In this document: piece by piece, positions 1 through 11,654 of the stretch
Layout: the number at the start of each line of letters is the position of its first letter
Numbering within the stretch: the stretch's first letter is position 1
Assembly: GCA_000697665.1 (NCBI GenBank)
Contig: KL197711.1
Location: 72,104 to 136,103, forward strand
DNA: 64,000 bases
Origin: Jaapia argillacea MUCL 33604
Lineage: Eukaryota; Basidiomycota; Agaricomycetes; Jaapiales; Jaapiaceae
Direction: 5' to 3'
Notes under the pieces: generated by a model
Database searches by the model: none
What the model was told of the DNA's origin: nothing
The model's input: the letters and a program-made list of their open reading frames with translations, nothing else
Position numbers and translations under genes: made by a program

Positions 1-354
1 TGTTGGATCGGTCGTGTACCAAGTCTTATTAAAGTAAAAGTGTGGGAGGGCCAGGTGGCGGCCTTGGGCCTTATATGGTGACATGACATCACGCCGTCGA
101 CTTGCCTCATCGTGTTTCCCTCACTCGTTCTGCATAGACGGCTGAGGTCAGCAAGTTTCTACGTATATGCGGATGAGCATCAAGCTGATCATAATGTAAT
201 AGCATTCTGCGTCTTAGGTACATAATAATCACAGTCGTTCTGGGTAGACGGCTGAGCGTTCGGTTAGGTTTCAACATCTTGAACGGCACTGATCACAAAG
301 GAACTTTGACTCTAAGTATACTTAGTCAAGTTTGACACCTGTGCAGCAAGCATC
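1..354. other. 5' flank of the first F-box gene
   Basis: No convincing gene. The segment from about 110 onward matches the flank upstream of the second F-box gene (about 2520-2725), so the promoter was copied together with the gene. Two similar stretches near 121-138 and 233-257, each containing the words gttctg and agacggctgag, look like a small internal duplication. Confidence 0.5.
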
Positions 355-2156
355 ATGCACAAAGCTCTGCAGATTCCGGAGATCATAACGAACATTTTCG
401 AAAATCTGAGCAGGAGACGCCTCCCAGCAGTTTCCAGGAACGGTGTCTCGCATTCATCAGAGGAATAGCGCGGTGGTATGACGTGGTACGCGGCGGTATA
501 GACCAGTCCATACCTAGCCATACCACTGGATTGGTTTCCTGATGTTCCGCGACCCCGCTCTTGACCTCCTCTGGAAGAGTCACGCTACTCTAGGGGACCT
601 GATCAGATGTATGCCATCGGATACTTGGGAAGAGGTGTTGATATCGACGTCAGACTCAGTCACATCTGTACTGGTAAGCCTCATCAGTTCTTGTTGCTGA
701 GTTCAATTTCACGAAGTCCCACCCGTAGACTTTTGCAAGACCTTTATTTTCGTCAGACTGGCGACGGTTTCAACTGTACGCCTCTCGAATACAGCGTCTC
801 GAAGTGCGACACAGCACCCTTCGAAGCGGACGGCGCTTCGAGATAGAGCCTAAGGTCCTGTTGGACCTCAGTATACATCGCCCCTGCTCGATACTCTTTC
901 CACACCTGAAGGAACTATTGTGGACGACATGGGCAGTAACACCGACATCCCAGTTGGATACCTTCCCGTTCATCCACATTTTTCTGAGCTCCAGTTTGAG
1001 AAAACTCAGTATTTCCGGCGGCGGCGCTAGTCAGACAGAGGCAAAACATTTCATCGCTTCCCTCCGACACAAGGCACCAAAGCTCTTGTCTCTGGATATT
1101 TTACATATCTCCGACCCCTCTGTCTCTCTCGACATGACTGCACTAGCTCGCTTTACTGAGCTCCAAACACTCATCATCACCCTCACGGCACCTGGGGATG
1201 TGATCTCCATATCCTCCTTACCCCGTCTTCACACGCTGGATCTAACTTTATCATTGTCCGTCTCTCGTGAAGGCGCCTTCTGCCGCGATCTAGAGGCCAA
1301 CCGCAGTAGCCGCAACTCTGCCCATCCGCCTTCGGTGGTTCGTAGCTTGACGGTTCGAGAGGTTGGACTCGACATGTTCGCAGCTATCCTCCGAACCTGG
1401 GGCCATCACTGGCACGCACTGGAGGACATCGTTGTATCCTCCTCCCGTCCATCGGAAGCCGCCGCTTTCCAGGAATTCGTCCACGCACTTACGACACAGT
1501 GCTCTCCATCATCATTGACCTCAATCAAATTGGTCAGCTACGTAGTCCACACTGTTAGCCGAGCAAGCATGGCCGAAAAGTTCACGATCATCCCCGACAT
1601 ATTCAGACCTATGTTGGCGTTCACAGAGATGCGCCACTACGAAGTCTCATTACCGTTTTCATTTGCATTCGACAACACCTTCGTCAGACAGCTCGCTATG
1701 GCCTGGCCCAAAATCACACACCTTGACCTCGCCAGTGATGACGGTCATCCAGCTCTATCCCAAGTCACCCTCGAGGGCTTGACTGTGTTTCCCCTGAACT
1801 GCCCAACGCTCGAATTGCTGGGCATTATCCTTCACCACGCCGCCGAAGTCGCGTCAACTCCCGTTCTCTGTAACGACACTCCCATCCTCCTTGACTTCGG
1901 CAAGGCTCCCATTCGAGATCCTGCTGATGTCGCAAGGTTCCTATCCGGACTTTATACGAACATCACGGAATTCTATCATTTATCCAGGCTTAAAGACTCC
2001 GACTATGCTATTGATGGAGATACAGAATCCCTATCAAGGGCTTTCCAGGGATGGACCAAAGTGGCCGAACTCTATTTTGAGTTTGCGAAGATCAGGGCGG
2101 AGGATCAGCGACACTGGCAGAGCTCATCTGCGAAACCAACCTCTAGCGTTCAATGA
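355..2156 (+). pseudogene. F-box protein, copy 1, disrupted in exon 1
   Basis: This is a tandem paralogue of the next gene. Exon 1 would encode the F-box (starting MHKALQIPEI) and exon 2 (729-2156) a long leucine-rich C-terminal region, with an intron at 674-728. F-box proteins of this kind are substrate receptors of SCF ubiquitin ligases. Compared with copy 2, exon 1 carries a 92-nt insertion near 455-546 and two extra bases just before it. Translation from the ATG reaches a TAG at 466-468, inside the inserted DNA, after 37 codons. Exon 2 is fully open to the TGA, so the damage looks recent, or a shorter protein starts downstream. The insert might instead be spliced out, but no GT-AG pair that restores the frame was found. 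Confidence 0.65.
455..544. mobile_element. 90-bp foldback (MITE-like) insertion in F-box copy 1
   Basis: The segment is absent from the paralogous F-box gene at 2726. It starts CATCAG and ends CTGATG. A second inverted match lies further in, GTGGTATG against CATACCAC, so the whole insert folds on itself imperfectly. TT flanks both sides where the paralogue has a single TT, which fits a 2-bp target duplication. It is too short to encode anything and would be a non-autonomous DNA element. The family is unknown. Confidence 0.6.
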
Positions 2157-2725
2157 GGGGCACAAGGTTGACTCGCTTCCTCGATGTCACCAATTCGCCT
2201 AACTTGATCTTCACCTTACCTTGCATGTATCACGACCTTGTCCGTGAACGAGATCTTGTCGCTAATCTGGACTGACCCAAGAGAATCATTCCACTTGTGG
2301 TACCGGTACGGTAGTGCACCACTCGCGCGGTGGTGAACTAGGGGCATTCGAAATGTTCAGACCATATTTTGAATCCATTGTCGTTCACTTCAATGGAGAA
2401 GGTCATATAAATACACGAAGACGAGTATGGCAGATGATCCATACTGTGCCAAAATTCAATCTTGCAAGGGGACGTGTGACGCTAGTAACGCGTCATGTGG
2501 AATCCTTTGGAATCGTGTTCAAGTCTTCAAGCTGTCTCCCTCAGTCCTTCGTGTGGACGGCCGAGCCTGAGGTGAGCAAGTTGTATGCGGATGAGCATTA
2601 AGCTGATTATCTTGTAATATCGTTCTGCGTGTTAGGTTTCGACACCGTGAACCGTTGGCACGATCACAAAGGAACCTTGACTTTCAGTATACTTCGCCAA
2701 GTTTGGCCCCTGCACAGCAAGCATC
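2157..2725. other. spacer between F-box copies 1 and 2
   Basis: 3' flank of copy 1 and promoter of copy 2. Both halves match the equivalent flanks of the neighbouring copy. A short hairpin (caccactcgcgcggtggtg) lies near 2317-2334. No gene is seen. Confidence 0.5.
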
Positions 2726-4398
2726 ATGCACAATGCTCTGCAGATTCCGGAGATCTTAGAGAACATTCTCGAAAATCTGAACAGGAAGCTTCTCTCAGTA
2801 GTTTCCAGGACGTGTCTCGTATTCCGCGATCCTGCTCTTGACCTCCTCTGGAAGAATCACGCTACTCTGGGGGATCTGATCAGATGTATGCCATCGGATG
2901 CTTGGAAAGAGGTGTTGACATCGACGCCAGACACAGTCACATCTGTCCTGGTAAGCCTCCCGAGTGCTTGGTCGCTAAGTTCAACGTCACGAATTCGAAG
3001 CCCCACCCATAGACTTTTGCGAGACCTTTAGTTTCGTCGGACTGGCCACGGTTTCAACTGTACGCCTCTCGAATCAAGTGTCTCGAAGTGCGACCCAGTC
3101 TTTATCGAAGTGGACGGGGCTTCGAGATAGAGGCTAAAGTCCTGTTGGACCTCAGTATACACCGTCCCTGCTCGATACTCTTTCCGCACCTGCAAGAACT
3201 ATTGTGGACGACATGGGCAGTCACACCGAAATTCCAGTTGGACACCTTCCATTTCATCGACATATTCCTCGGCCCTAATTTGAGAAAACTCAATATTTCC
3301 TACGGCGGCGCTAGTGAGACAGAGGCAAAACATTTCCTCTCTTCCCTCAGACGCAAGGCACCAAAGCTCCTGTCGCTGAATATTTCGAATTTCTCCAAGG
3401 CCCCTGTCTCTCTCAACATGAGTGCTCTTGCCCGCTTTACTGAGCTCCAAACCCTCATCGTCCCCATCACGGCACCTGAAGATGTGGTCTTCATTTCCTC
3501 CTTGCCCCGTCTTCACGTGCTGGATTTAACTTTATCATTGTCCGTTTCTCGTGAGGCCAACTTTCGCCGTGATCTGGAGGTCAACAGAAGTCGCCGCACC
3601 TCTACCCATCCGGCCTCGGTGGTTCGTAGCCTGACGGTTCGAGAGGTTGGACTCGACACGTTCGCAGCTATCATGCGAACCTGGGACCATCACGCACTGG
3701 AGGCCATCTTTGTATCCTCCCTTCGCCCATCGAAGGCCGCCGCTTTCCAGGAATTCGTCCACGCACTTACGACTCACTGCTCTCCATCGTCATTGACCTC
3801 AATCAGATTGATCGACTACGGTGTTGTCGCTGTCAGCCGAGCAAGGATGGCCGAAGAGTTCACGATCACACCCATGATATTCAGCCCTATATTATCTTTC
3901 ACAAAGATACGCCACTACGAAGTCTCGTCACCGTTTTCATTTGCGTTCGATAACGCGTTCGTCAGACAGCTCGCTATGGCCTGGCCCGAAATCACACACC
4001 TTGACCTCGCTAGGGATGACGGCCGTTCAGCTCTATCTCAAGTCACCCTGGAGGGCTTGACTGTGTTTCCCCTTCACTGCCCAAGCCTCGCGTTGCTGGG
4101 TATAGTCCTTCACCAAGCCTCCAAAGTCGTGTCAACCCCCATTATTTGTAACGACACTCCCATCCTCCTTGACTTCGGCCAGGCTCCCATTCAAGATCCT
4201 GCTGATGTCGCACGATTCATATCCGGACTTTATACGTATGTCACGAAATTCTGTCATTTATCCAGGTTTACAGACTACACCTATGCTATTCATGGGGATA
4301 CTCGATCCCGAGCAGGGCTTCTCCATGGATGGACCAAAGTGGCCGACCTCTACAGTGATTTCGCAAAGGTCAGAGCGGAGGATCAGCGACGCGAATAG
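2726..4398 (+). CDS. F-box / LRR-like protein, copy 2
   Basis: Exons 2726-2950 and 3013-4398 with a 62-nt GT-AG intron give 536 aa. Residues 1-45 form a basidiomycete F-box (IPEILENILENL, then RDPALDLLWK). The second exon opens with the usual RPLVSSDWPRFQLYASRIK segment that follows the F-box in these proteins. The rest is rich in leucine repeats of the LxxLxLxL type without strict LRR periodicity. The expected role is a substrate adaptor of an SCF-type ubiquitin ligase; the substrate is unknown. It lies about 2.37 kb from the equivalent point of copy 1 and is the intact member of the pair. The start is the first ATG and is shared with the paralogue. Confidence 0.85.
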
Positions 4399-4859
4399 AG
4401 GTCGTCCACGAAACCAACCGCTAGCGTTCCACGAGGGACATAGGATCGTCGGTGTCATCAAATCTCCTACCTTGACCTTCGCCTTACCTAGCATTCATCG
4501 CGACCTTGTCCATGAATAAGATCTTGTTGCTCACCTTGAAAATTTCGAGGCTGACCCAAAGAAACATCCCGTTTGCGATGCGATCACGCGAACTACTTAG
4601 TGACATCTGAAATGTCCAGGACATATTTTTGATTCAGTGTCATTCACTTTAGTGGGGAATGTCGTCAAAATACACGAAGACGATGCCGAAAAAAGGTAAA
4701 CGAGTGATGAACGGCGGCAAAAGCTGAATCTAAAACAGCCCAGCTGATTTGTACATTCGAAAGGGCGATCTTGCCCTTTGGATTTCCAAGGGAAAATTAG
4801 AAGGAACATGAGAATAACAAAACGGAGCAGAGGCAAAGAGAAGATAAAAGAAAGATCTC
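4399..4859. other. convergent 3' region
   Basis: Spacer between the 3' ends of the second F-box gene (+) and the mitofusin gene (-). Nothing coding or repetitive is recognised apart from 3' flank similarity to copy 1 at its left end. Confidence 0.5.
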
Positions 4860-7500
4860 CTACAACGAACCCACAAATCGCACCTTCTCACGGACCTCAC
4901 CAGTCCTCCTGCTCATATCCTGGAAATATCCCAACGCCCTCATCGCCTTCTTCTCTGTCTCCTCCGCATCCTTCACCTCCTTCCCTCGCTCATCCATAGC
5001 AACCCTGAATCGCTCTTTCAGATCCCATGAAGCCAACCTCAGCACCTTCCTCGTCTCCCTGCTAATCCTCGCCGAATGCTCGTTCGCGAAGAGCTGCGAC
5101 TCCAGAACGTCCCCGGAGGGCTTGACGAGTGAAGCTTTGATGCGTCGGCCGACAGTCCTTGGGATGGTGTTGGGGAGCTCGAGGACGAAGTATGCAGTAG
5201 CACCGATAGCGAAGGCGCCGATGACCGGAGCGGCCCACTTGCGAACGGACTCGTTCGAAAGCAACTCCGATACCCGGACGATACCCTCGATGAGAGTCCG
5301 AGCACCGAAAGTCTTGCCGCCAACCAAAGTCAAAGCTCCAATACCAACGGACACAACACTCAAAGCCGTGTGATTGGCCTCCTCGTCATCCGCAACCTCC
5401 GCCTTTCCGTCTCCAAAGTGCATCGAGAACTGATGATGCACGTCGAACAAGTCGAAGAAGGTTGTGTCGAGTAGATCAGGTCGTTGGGCGAGACCAATTC
5501 CGAGGCCGTAGGTTCCACCAGCTACGACGATACCACTGGATCGACGGCCCTTCTTCGCACCACGACGAGCAGCAAACATAGCCTCCGGGACGAACACACG
5601 AGTATTCCTTTCCACACCCTCCGGTAGGTGCTGGTCACCCAACTGCGAAATCTTGTTCACGCCAGTGGTGGCGGTACCCCTGGCCTCATCCTCCGCCAAC
5701 TTCACCGCAACGTCCAGACTGGCAAGCAAAGCTCTCCTAACCTCCCGAGCGAAATCCCACACCCCAAGGAGACCAGGATAAGATGGCATGTTGACGATAG
5801 GCTTATCAACCCCAAGTTTCCCATCACCAACGCGATCGAGAGCGTCGGTCAAGATACGCCTGGCGGTAACACTAGCCTTGTTAGCGCCATCCTCTTCAAC
5901 AGCTTCCAGATTCTCCTCCAAAGCCTCCCTACCACTCTTCATCTTCTCGAGCACCGGGCGTGCCTTACCCAAATCCTCCTTCGCCCGCTCCAACTCAGAC
6001 TCCGCGACGATGGCATTCGAGCCTACAAGCAAGTCCAAATCGGAGAGGATATGCGTCAGATAAGTCGACGCAGGCATCAACTTGGACTTGGCACGCTTGA
6101 CAAGCACAAACGAACGCAAGGAGGACTCGAGATTGTCGAATGCCGGATTCTCAGAGTTGTGGGACATCACGGACGCCGAATCGACGAAATGCACCAGGTC
6201 CTCAGCATCATCGAATGTCCTGGGACTCAGCTGCTTGATCTGGTCCAGAACGAGTCTCCGACATTTCTCCTTGTTCTTGATCTGCTCGAACTTGTTCACG
6301 ACGATGAACAAGTATGCCTTTTCGTTACTGGCGTTCCACAAGAACTCCTTTGCCGAAAGGGTAAAGTGATTCTCCGCCGACACGACGAATACGACAACGT
6401 CGATTTCCTCTTGGCGAGCGAAGAGAGCAGTAGTCTTGATACTGTCCCTGTTCAGTCCGGGAGCATCGATGAGCGAGATGTCGACAACGCCATTGTTAAG
6501 GAGCGATTCGACTGGCGGTCGTGAGTCAGCAAGGTAGACTCGGAGAATTTGGTGGGAATTCTCGTTTTCAGCCACGATCTCCTCGAGATCCTGGAGGCTG
6601 GCGCGTGTGAAGGTCGACTCGTCGCTGACAGAGTAAGAAGAGCCGTCTTTGATGATGTGAACCTCCTCTTTGCCATCATTCTCAGCGGCATCATGCACCT
6701 CGCAGAACGCGGTGGTGCAAGGCTGTTGGTCGACTGGCATCACCTCCCTTCTCAGGAGAGCATTGACGAATGTCGACTTGCCGGCATTCAAATCGCCAGT
6801 GACGAGGACTTTGGACGAAGTGTCTTGAATCCTGAGCCGAAGCTTATCGATGTGAGCAAGGGCAGTGGTGATCCGCTCGCCTAGCAAAGTGGCAATCGAG
6901 TCCTTTTCGAGCTGGGTAACGAGTGCTGTGGGCGAATTTGCTGAGTTATGATGACCGAGTTTGAGGTCCAGTCGAAGGACATGGAAGTCGGATGACTCCA
7001 GAGGGGACTCGTCGTCCTTCTCCTCCTTCTCCTCTGCTTGTGCCTCGGGGAGGGAGGGGAGTGTCACAGAACGATTCAGACCATTCCTGATCACAACCTC
7101 AGTCTCGGTCTTGGGGTCATCCGCGAATGACAGTGAGCGCCGCATCGTCTTGCGACGGGTCGTCGTCTCCTGCTCCTTCTCTGGCTCGGTCTTGTTCTGC
7201 TGCGGCTTCTCGCTGAATATGGGGTATCGCACTACCCAGTTTTCCTTACTGAAGACCGTCTGTAGGTCTCCGAGGATCGATGTCGTCAAGTCGACGGCCT
7301 CCAACAGCCTGAAAAACAGTGAACGAAAGTCAGAACAGCGCGGAATATCATACGTACCCATCCCTGCGCGCAATAAAAGTCTCCTGCACATCATCCGCAT
7401 TCATGTGTTGTTTTTCCGAGCCCCTCGACTCCTTCGAAGAATCTGAAAGGAGCGGGGACGCTGTGGTCTGCCCAGAGTCTGGAAAGTACGACTGGGCCAT
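4860..7500 (-). CDS. FZO1: mitofusin, outer-membrane dynamin-like GTPase (Fzo1 type)
   Basis: Exons (minus) 7500-7358 and 7308-4860 encode 863 aa, close to yeast Fzo1. The 49-nt intron keeps the frame and extends the N-terminus to the ATG at 7500, whose protein starts MAQSYFPDSG. The GTPase P-loop GDLNAGKST is near residue 217, the switch motif IDAPGL near 327, and VVNKF is the G4 motif. Coiled-coil-like, glutamate-rich segments precede a hydrophobic stretch around 741-760 (APVIGAFAIGATAYFVLEL), and a charged heptad-repeat tail ends the protein. Fzo1 sits in the mitochondrial outer membrane with both ends in the cytosol and drives GTP-dependent tethering and fusion of mitochondria. It is a single-copy housekeeping gene between two expanded arrays. 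Confidence 0.93.
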
Positions 7501-8489
7501 GTCGGATGTCGGTATGTCTTGTTTGGGGAAATAAATACCGAGCTCAGAGTGAGCTGGCCAAAGTTGAGCTTGTCGTTGTCGTGGGTGTTGTCGTCGAGGG
7601 TGCCGGTAGTTGGTTGAGGAGTTGATAACCTGCTTACGCGAGAAAATAGGCCCACTGGACTCAACGGGTCCGGGGCGAACCGGGGACCAGGTGGCGAGAG
7701 TTCGAACCAGGCCGCTCCTTTCCTCTGTGAAGTCATTTATTACTTGGGGCGAATTACTGCCCCATATTATCCACGGATCCTTGAACCCTCATCTCCTGGA
7801 CTTGACTATATCTTCAACTTCGAAGGGACCACCCTGAGCGACTTGACTAGATTTGACTTTGATTTGACTGCACTAAACAGCGGGCCCCTCAAGTTGGTCT
7901 TCTCTCAAATCTCTCCAACTTCTGAAATCTCGGTCACTTTACTGAGCGTATCTCCCTTTCAACAACTCTTCGATTCCAATTCGATTCTTCTCTCCCCAGC
8001 TCCGAGGACCTGGTCTAAGGGCTTCGGTGAACTTCAGCGTATGCATTATCCGACTACCCCGAGATAATAGCACCCTTTGTACCCATGCTAGCATTCTCCC
8101 ATATACCCTCTTCCTCCATTTCAGAACACCGGTTCGTGATTAGTCTTCCTCCCCTCATTTCTGACAATGTGTGATATCCCCGTTAGTCACCTCTCATATC
8201 CTCGGACTCCGAGGTTGGGAAGGTTTAGCCCTCGGCCATTGGAGCATCTCAACTTGATGGTCAGTGGAAGACCTAAAGATGTCCTGAGTTACGACCTCAA
8301 CTGACCCAATCATTTGACAGCTACCCTGAAGAATTTTGCCGACTCTCACAGATGGACGAGAGGTATTAAATGGACCCTCTTTATTAAACCCGCGATTCCC
8401 GTCCCTCCGGCACAGCAGTTGTATAAGAACCCTCGCCTTGCCAATGTATAGAACTGCTCTTTCCTCTCACTCCTCCACCCAGCTTTGAG
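7501..8489. other. divergent promoter region, mitofusin / P450-1
   Basis: About 1 kb without a supported gene. Pyrimidine-rich tracts run through roughly 7760-8170. A TATA-like stretch (gtataag) lies near 8415, about 70 nt before the P450 ATG. No repeat is recognised. Confidence 0.5.
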
Positions 8490-10637
8490 ATGTTTACGTC
8501 GCTGAACGTTTCGGACTTCGCTTTCTTGACTCTGGGGATAGTCGGTCTCAGGTATCTCCTTGTGAAGCGCGGTCGAGCACCACACCCCCCAGGCCCCAAA
8601 GGATGGCCGATCATCGGCAACGTCCTGGATATGCCGACCGAAAAGATGTGGCTCGTCTTCGCAAAGTGGGGTGAACGATGGGGTCTGTTCATCTAGCTTC
8701 TCATCAAAAATTGTAGCGCTCAAGCGACATTGCACACCGCAGGTGACATCGTATATGTGAACCTCCTCGGCCAGCCTATGGTATTCCTCAATTCTGCCAA
8801 CACAGCCGTTGAGACGTTAGACAAGAAAAGCTCCATCTACTCTGACCGCCCGTCTTTCACCATGGCTGGTGAGCTCGCAGGTTGGGCACCTGGCCTTGGA
8901 TTCTTGCATTACGGAGACCGATTCCGCGAGACAAGGAGACTACTACATCGAGTCATGGGCACCAAGACAAATATGGAGGCCTTTCTACCCATGGTGGACC
9001 TTGAGACACGTCGTTTTATGAAGCGGGTACTAAACGATCCCGAGAACGTTTACGAGTGGATTCGCAAGTAGGTCTAGATCAACATAACCAAGGGCCATTT
9101 AATGGAGCTGTGGTTTTCCAGGGCTGCTGGGGCAACGATATTGAACTTGGCTTATGGATATCAAGTCAAAGAGGGGCATGATGAATTCGTCGACCTCATC
9201 GACAGAGCTATGAAACAATTCTCCATCATGACAACTCCCAACGCCTTCCTCGTGGACGCATTTCCCATTTGTATTCTTGTTTACCTCCTCAGTTCGTGTT
9301 CGTCGCTTACAATCGACTTCCAGTACGACACGTTCCCAGTTGGTTCCCCGGAGCAGGATTCAAGAGAATCGCCGCGGAATATAAGGAGACCTGCACGGAT
9401 ATGGCGAATCTACCTTTTGAATACGTCAAACAGCAAATGGCGAGTGTCGTCTCTACACTCGAACCAGATTGCCACCTTCTGACGTGAACAAAACAATTTA
9501 GTCTGCAGGAACTGCATTGCCTTCTTTCAGTTCGAACCATCTGGAGAGCGGCAAGCTGACAGAAGAACAAGACTCAATCATCAAATGGGCTGCTTGCTCG
9601 CTCTACGCAGGTAAGAAACCTACACCTTTATCCGAGAAACAATCCCACTTGACCACTGGCCGTTCCCAGGAGGATCCGATACGGTAAGTTTACAAAACAC
9701 ACGAAACACTTATTGTTGACGAACCAATCCAAGACTGTCTCGGCGATCTATACATTTTTCCTCGCCATGACCCTCTTCCCTGATATACAGAAAAAGGCAC
9801 AAGATGAACTGGATGCTGTTGTCGGCACGGATAGACTTCCTGTGTTTGGTGATCGGGAACATCTCCCTTACGTTGAGGCACTGGTCAAAGAAGTCTTCCG
9901 TTGGCATCCCGTCGCACCACTGGGTATGTTCAACGTGCCCGTAAAGCTTCCCCACTTGACATTACCGGACCGACAGGGGTGCCTCATCGACTCATGGAGG
10001 ATGATGTCCACAACGGCTACCTAATTCCAAAAGGATCGATTGTCATCCCAAATATCTGGTATGTGATTCATTATTTCGTTCATCACGGTCCTCTAATCCT
10101 TTCACGCTTTCATTAAACCAGGAACATACTTCATAATCCAGATGCCTATAAGAACCCTATGACCTTCGGCCCAGAGCGTTTCTTACCCACTCCTGGTAAC
10201 ACGGCGGAACCAGATCCTCGCACATATTGCTTTGGGTTTGGCAGACGGTCAGTTCTGTTTCTACACCCTCTATGCTACGTCTTCTCACCTCCCCGACAGA
10301 ATATGCCCAGGTAATGCTAATCTACCGAACAGTTCGTCAAGGAAACTCTCTGACCTCATAGTTTCCGGAAGGCCTCAACCTGGCTGATGCCTCCGTCTTC
10401 ATGACGTGCGCCATGACATTATCCGCGTTCAACATCACAAAGGCGTTGAATGCCGATGGCTCTGTGATCACCCCGCCCGCCGAATTCCTTGATGGGACCG
10501 TCAGGTCTGAGTCTTTCACTCCATTTACTGTTGCCTTGAACTGACTGCGGAGGACTTGAAGTCACCCCAAACCCTTCCAATGCTCTATAAGACCGAGATC
10601 GTCGAAATCGGTGGCGCTGATCCATTCTTCCGAGTAG
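8490..10637 (+). CDS. cytochrome P450, tandem copy 1
   Basis: Twelve exons: 8490-8682, 8743-9067, 9122-9270, 9324-9439, 9502-9610, 9670-9683, 9734-9923, 9977-10058, 10122-10247, 10300-10310, 10372-10504, 10562-10637; 507 aa. An N-terminal membrane anchor is followed by the hinge [12 protein letters not shown]. The I-helix motif GGSDTT is near residue 300, the K-helix EVFR near 355, and PERF follows. The haem loop FGFGRRICPG has its cysteine at about 437. It is a microsomal haem monooxygenase resembling the fungal O-methylsterigmatocystin-oxidoreductase-like group; the substrate is unknown. Two exons are tiny (14 and 11 nt). Intron 4 begins GC (atg|gcgagt), where both paralogues have GT. Confidence 0.9.
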
Positions 10638-10796
10638 ATGCTCCTCTCCTTGTCTTCCCACTGTTGGTCACTATATAGCACGCATTTTTGTAAATTTCCG
10701 CGAGACGGTAGGGTTGTATGGTAGCTGTTGGTCGTTATCGGGCCGAGCCTCCCGGCACCCCAAACATGGCTCAACGACTCTGAAACTCATCGACTC
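10638..10796. other. 3' flank of P450-1
   Basis: Short 3' flank up to the sequencing gap. No gene is seen. Confidence 0.5.
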
Positions 10797-11410
10797 NNNN
10801 NNNNNNNNNNNNNNNNNNNNNNNNNNNNNNNNNNNNNNNNNNNNNNNNNNNNNNNNNNNNNNNNNNNNNNNNNNNNNNNNNNNNNNNNNNNNNNNNNNNN
10901 NNNNNNNNNNNNNNNNNNNNNNNNNNNNNNNNNNNNNNNNNNNNNNNNNNNNNNNNNNNNNNNNNNNNNNNNNNNNNNNNNNNNNNNNNNNNNNNNNNNN
11001 NNNNNNNNNNNNNNNNNNNNNNNNNNNNNNNNNNNNNNNNNNNNNNNNNNNNNNNNNNNNNNNNNNNNNNNNNNNNNNNNNNNNNNNNNNNNNNNNNNNN
11101 NNNNNNNNNNNNNNNNNNNNNNNNNNNNNNNNNNNNNNNNNNNNNNNNNNNNNNNNNNNNNNNNNNNNNNNNNNNNNNNNNNNNNNNNNNNNNNNNNNNN
11201 NNNNNNNNNNNNNNNNNNNNNNNNNNNNNNNNNNNNNNNNNNNNNNNNNNNNNNNNNNNNNNNNNNNNNNNNNNNNNNNNNNNNNNNNNNNNNNNNNNNN
11301 NNNNNNNNNNNNNNNNNNNNNNNNNNNNNNNNNNNNNNNNNNNNNNNNNNNNNNNNNNNNNNNNNNNNNNNNNNNNNNNNNNNNNNNNNNNNNNNNNNNN
11401 NNNNNNNNNN
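10797..11410. other. assembly gap (614 N)
   Basis: A run of N. Any open frame crossing it is meaningless. The sequence after the gap begins with inverted-repeat-rich DNA, so the gap probably hides a repeat or hairpin that could not be assembled. Confidence 0.98.
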
Positions 11411-11448
11411 TTTTATTCCATTTCATTCAAGGTTTTTCCTGCCACCCC

Positions 11449-11500
11449 CTTGCCAAATGGCAAAAGTGGCAGTTGCCGGCTTGCCGGCAACTGGCAGCCC
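11449..11500. repeat. clustered short inverted repeats beside the gap
   Basis: TTGCCA-AA-TGGCAA is followed by TGGCAGTTGCCGG and, after a 4-nt loop, CCGGCAACTGGCA. The second pair matches at 12 of 13 positions and would form a stable hairpin. It looks like one end of a repeat whose body lies in the gap. The family is not identified. Confidence 0.55.
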
Positions 11501-11654
11501 CCCAAAGGGGTTGCCATCAACACTAGTCTCATCATCGCTGTTGTCTTACAGGGAAGCCCGTCATTAATTCATTCGTGACCTACTTCACAGTAATTTGAAG
11601 TTTCCAGATTGGGCAACGCTCCCGCTGCCATAACCACTCCCATTGTTTCTTGCC

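Noticed and set aside
5628-6524. 298-codon open frame on the plus strand
   Set aside because: Antisense of the mitofusin gene, whose frame, motifs and intron are convincing. The plus frame has no recognisable domain.
10671-11567. Long open frames across 10.7-11.6 kb on both strands
   Set aside because: They consist mostly of the N gap.
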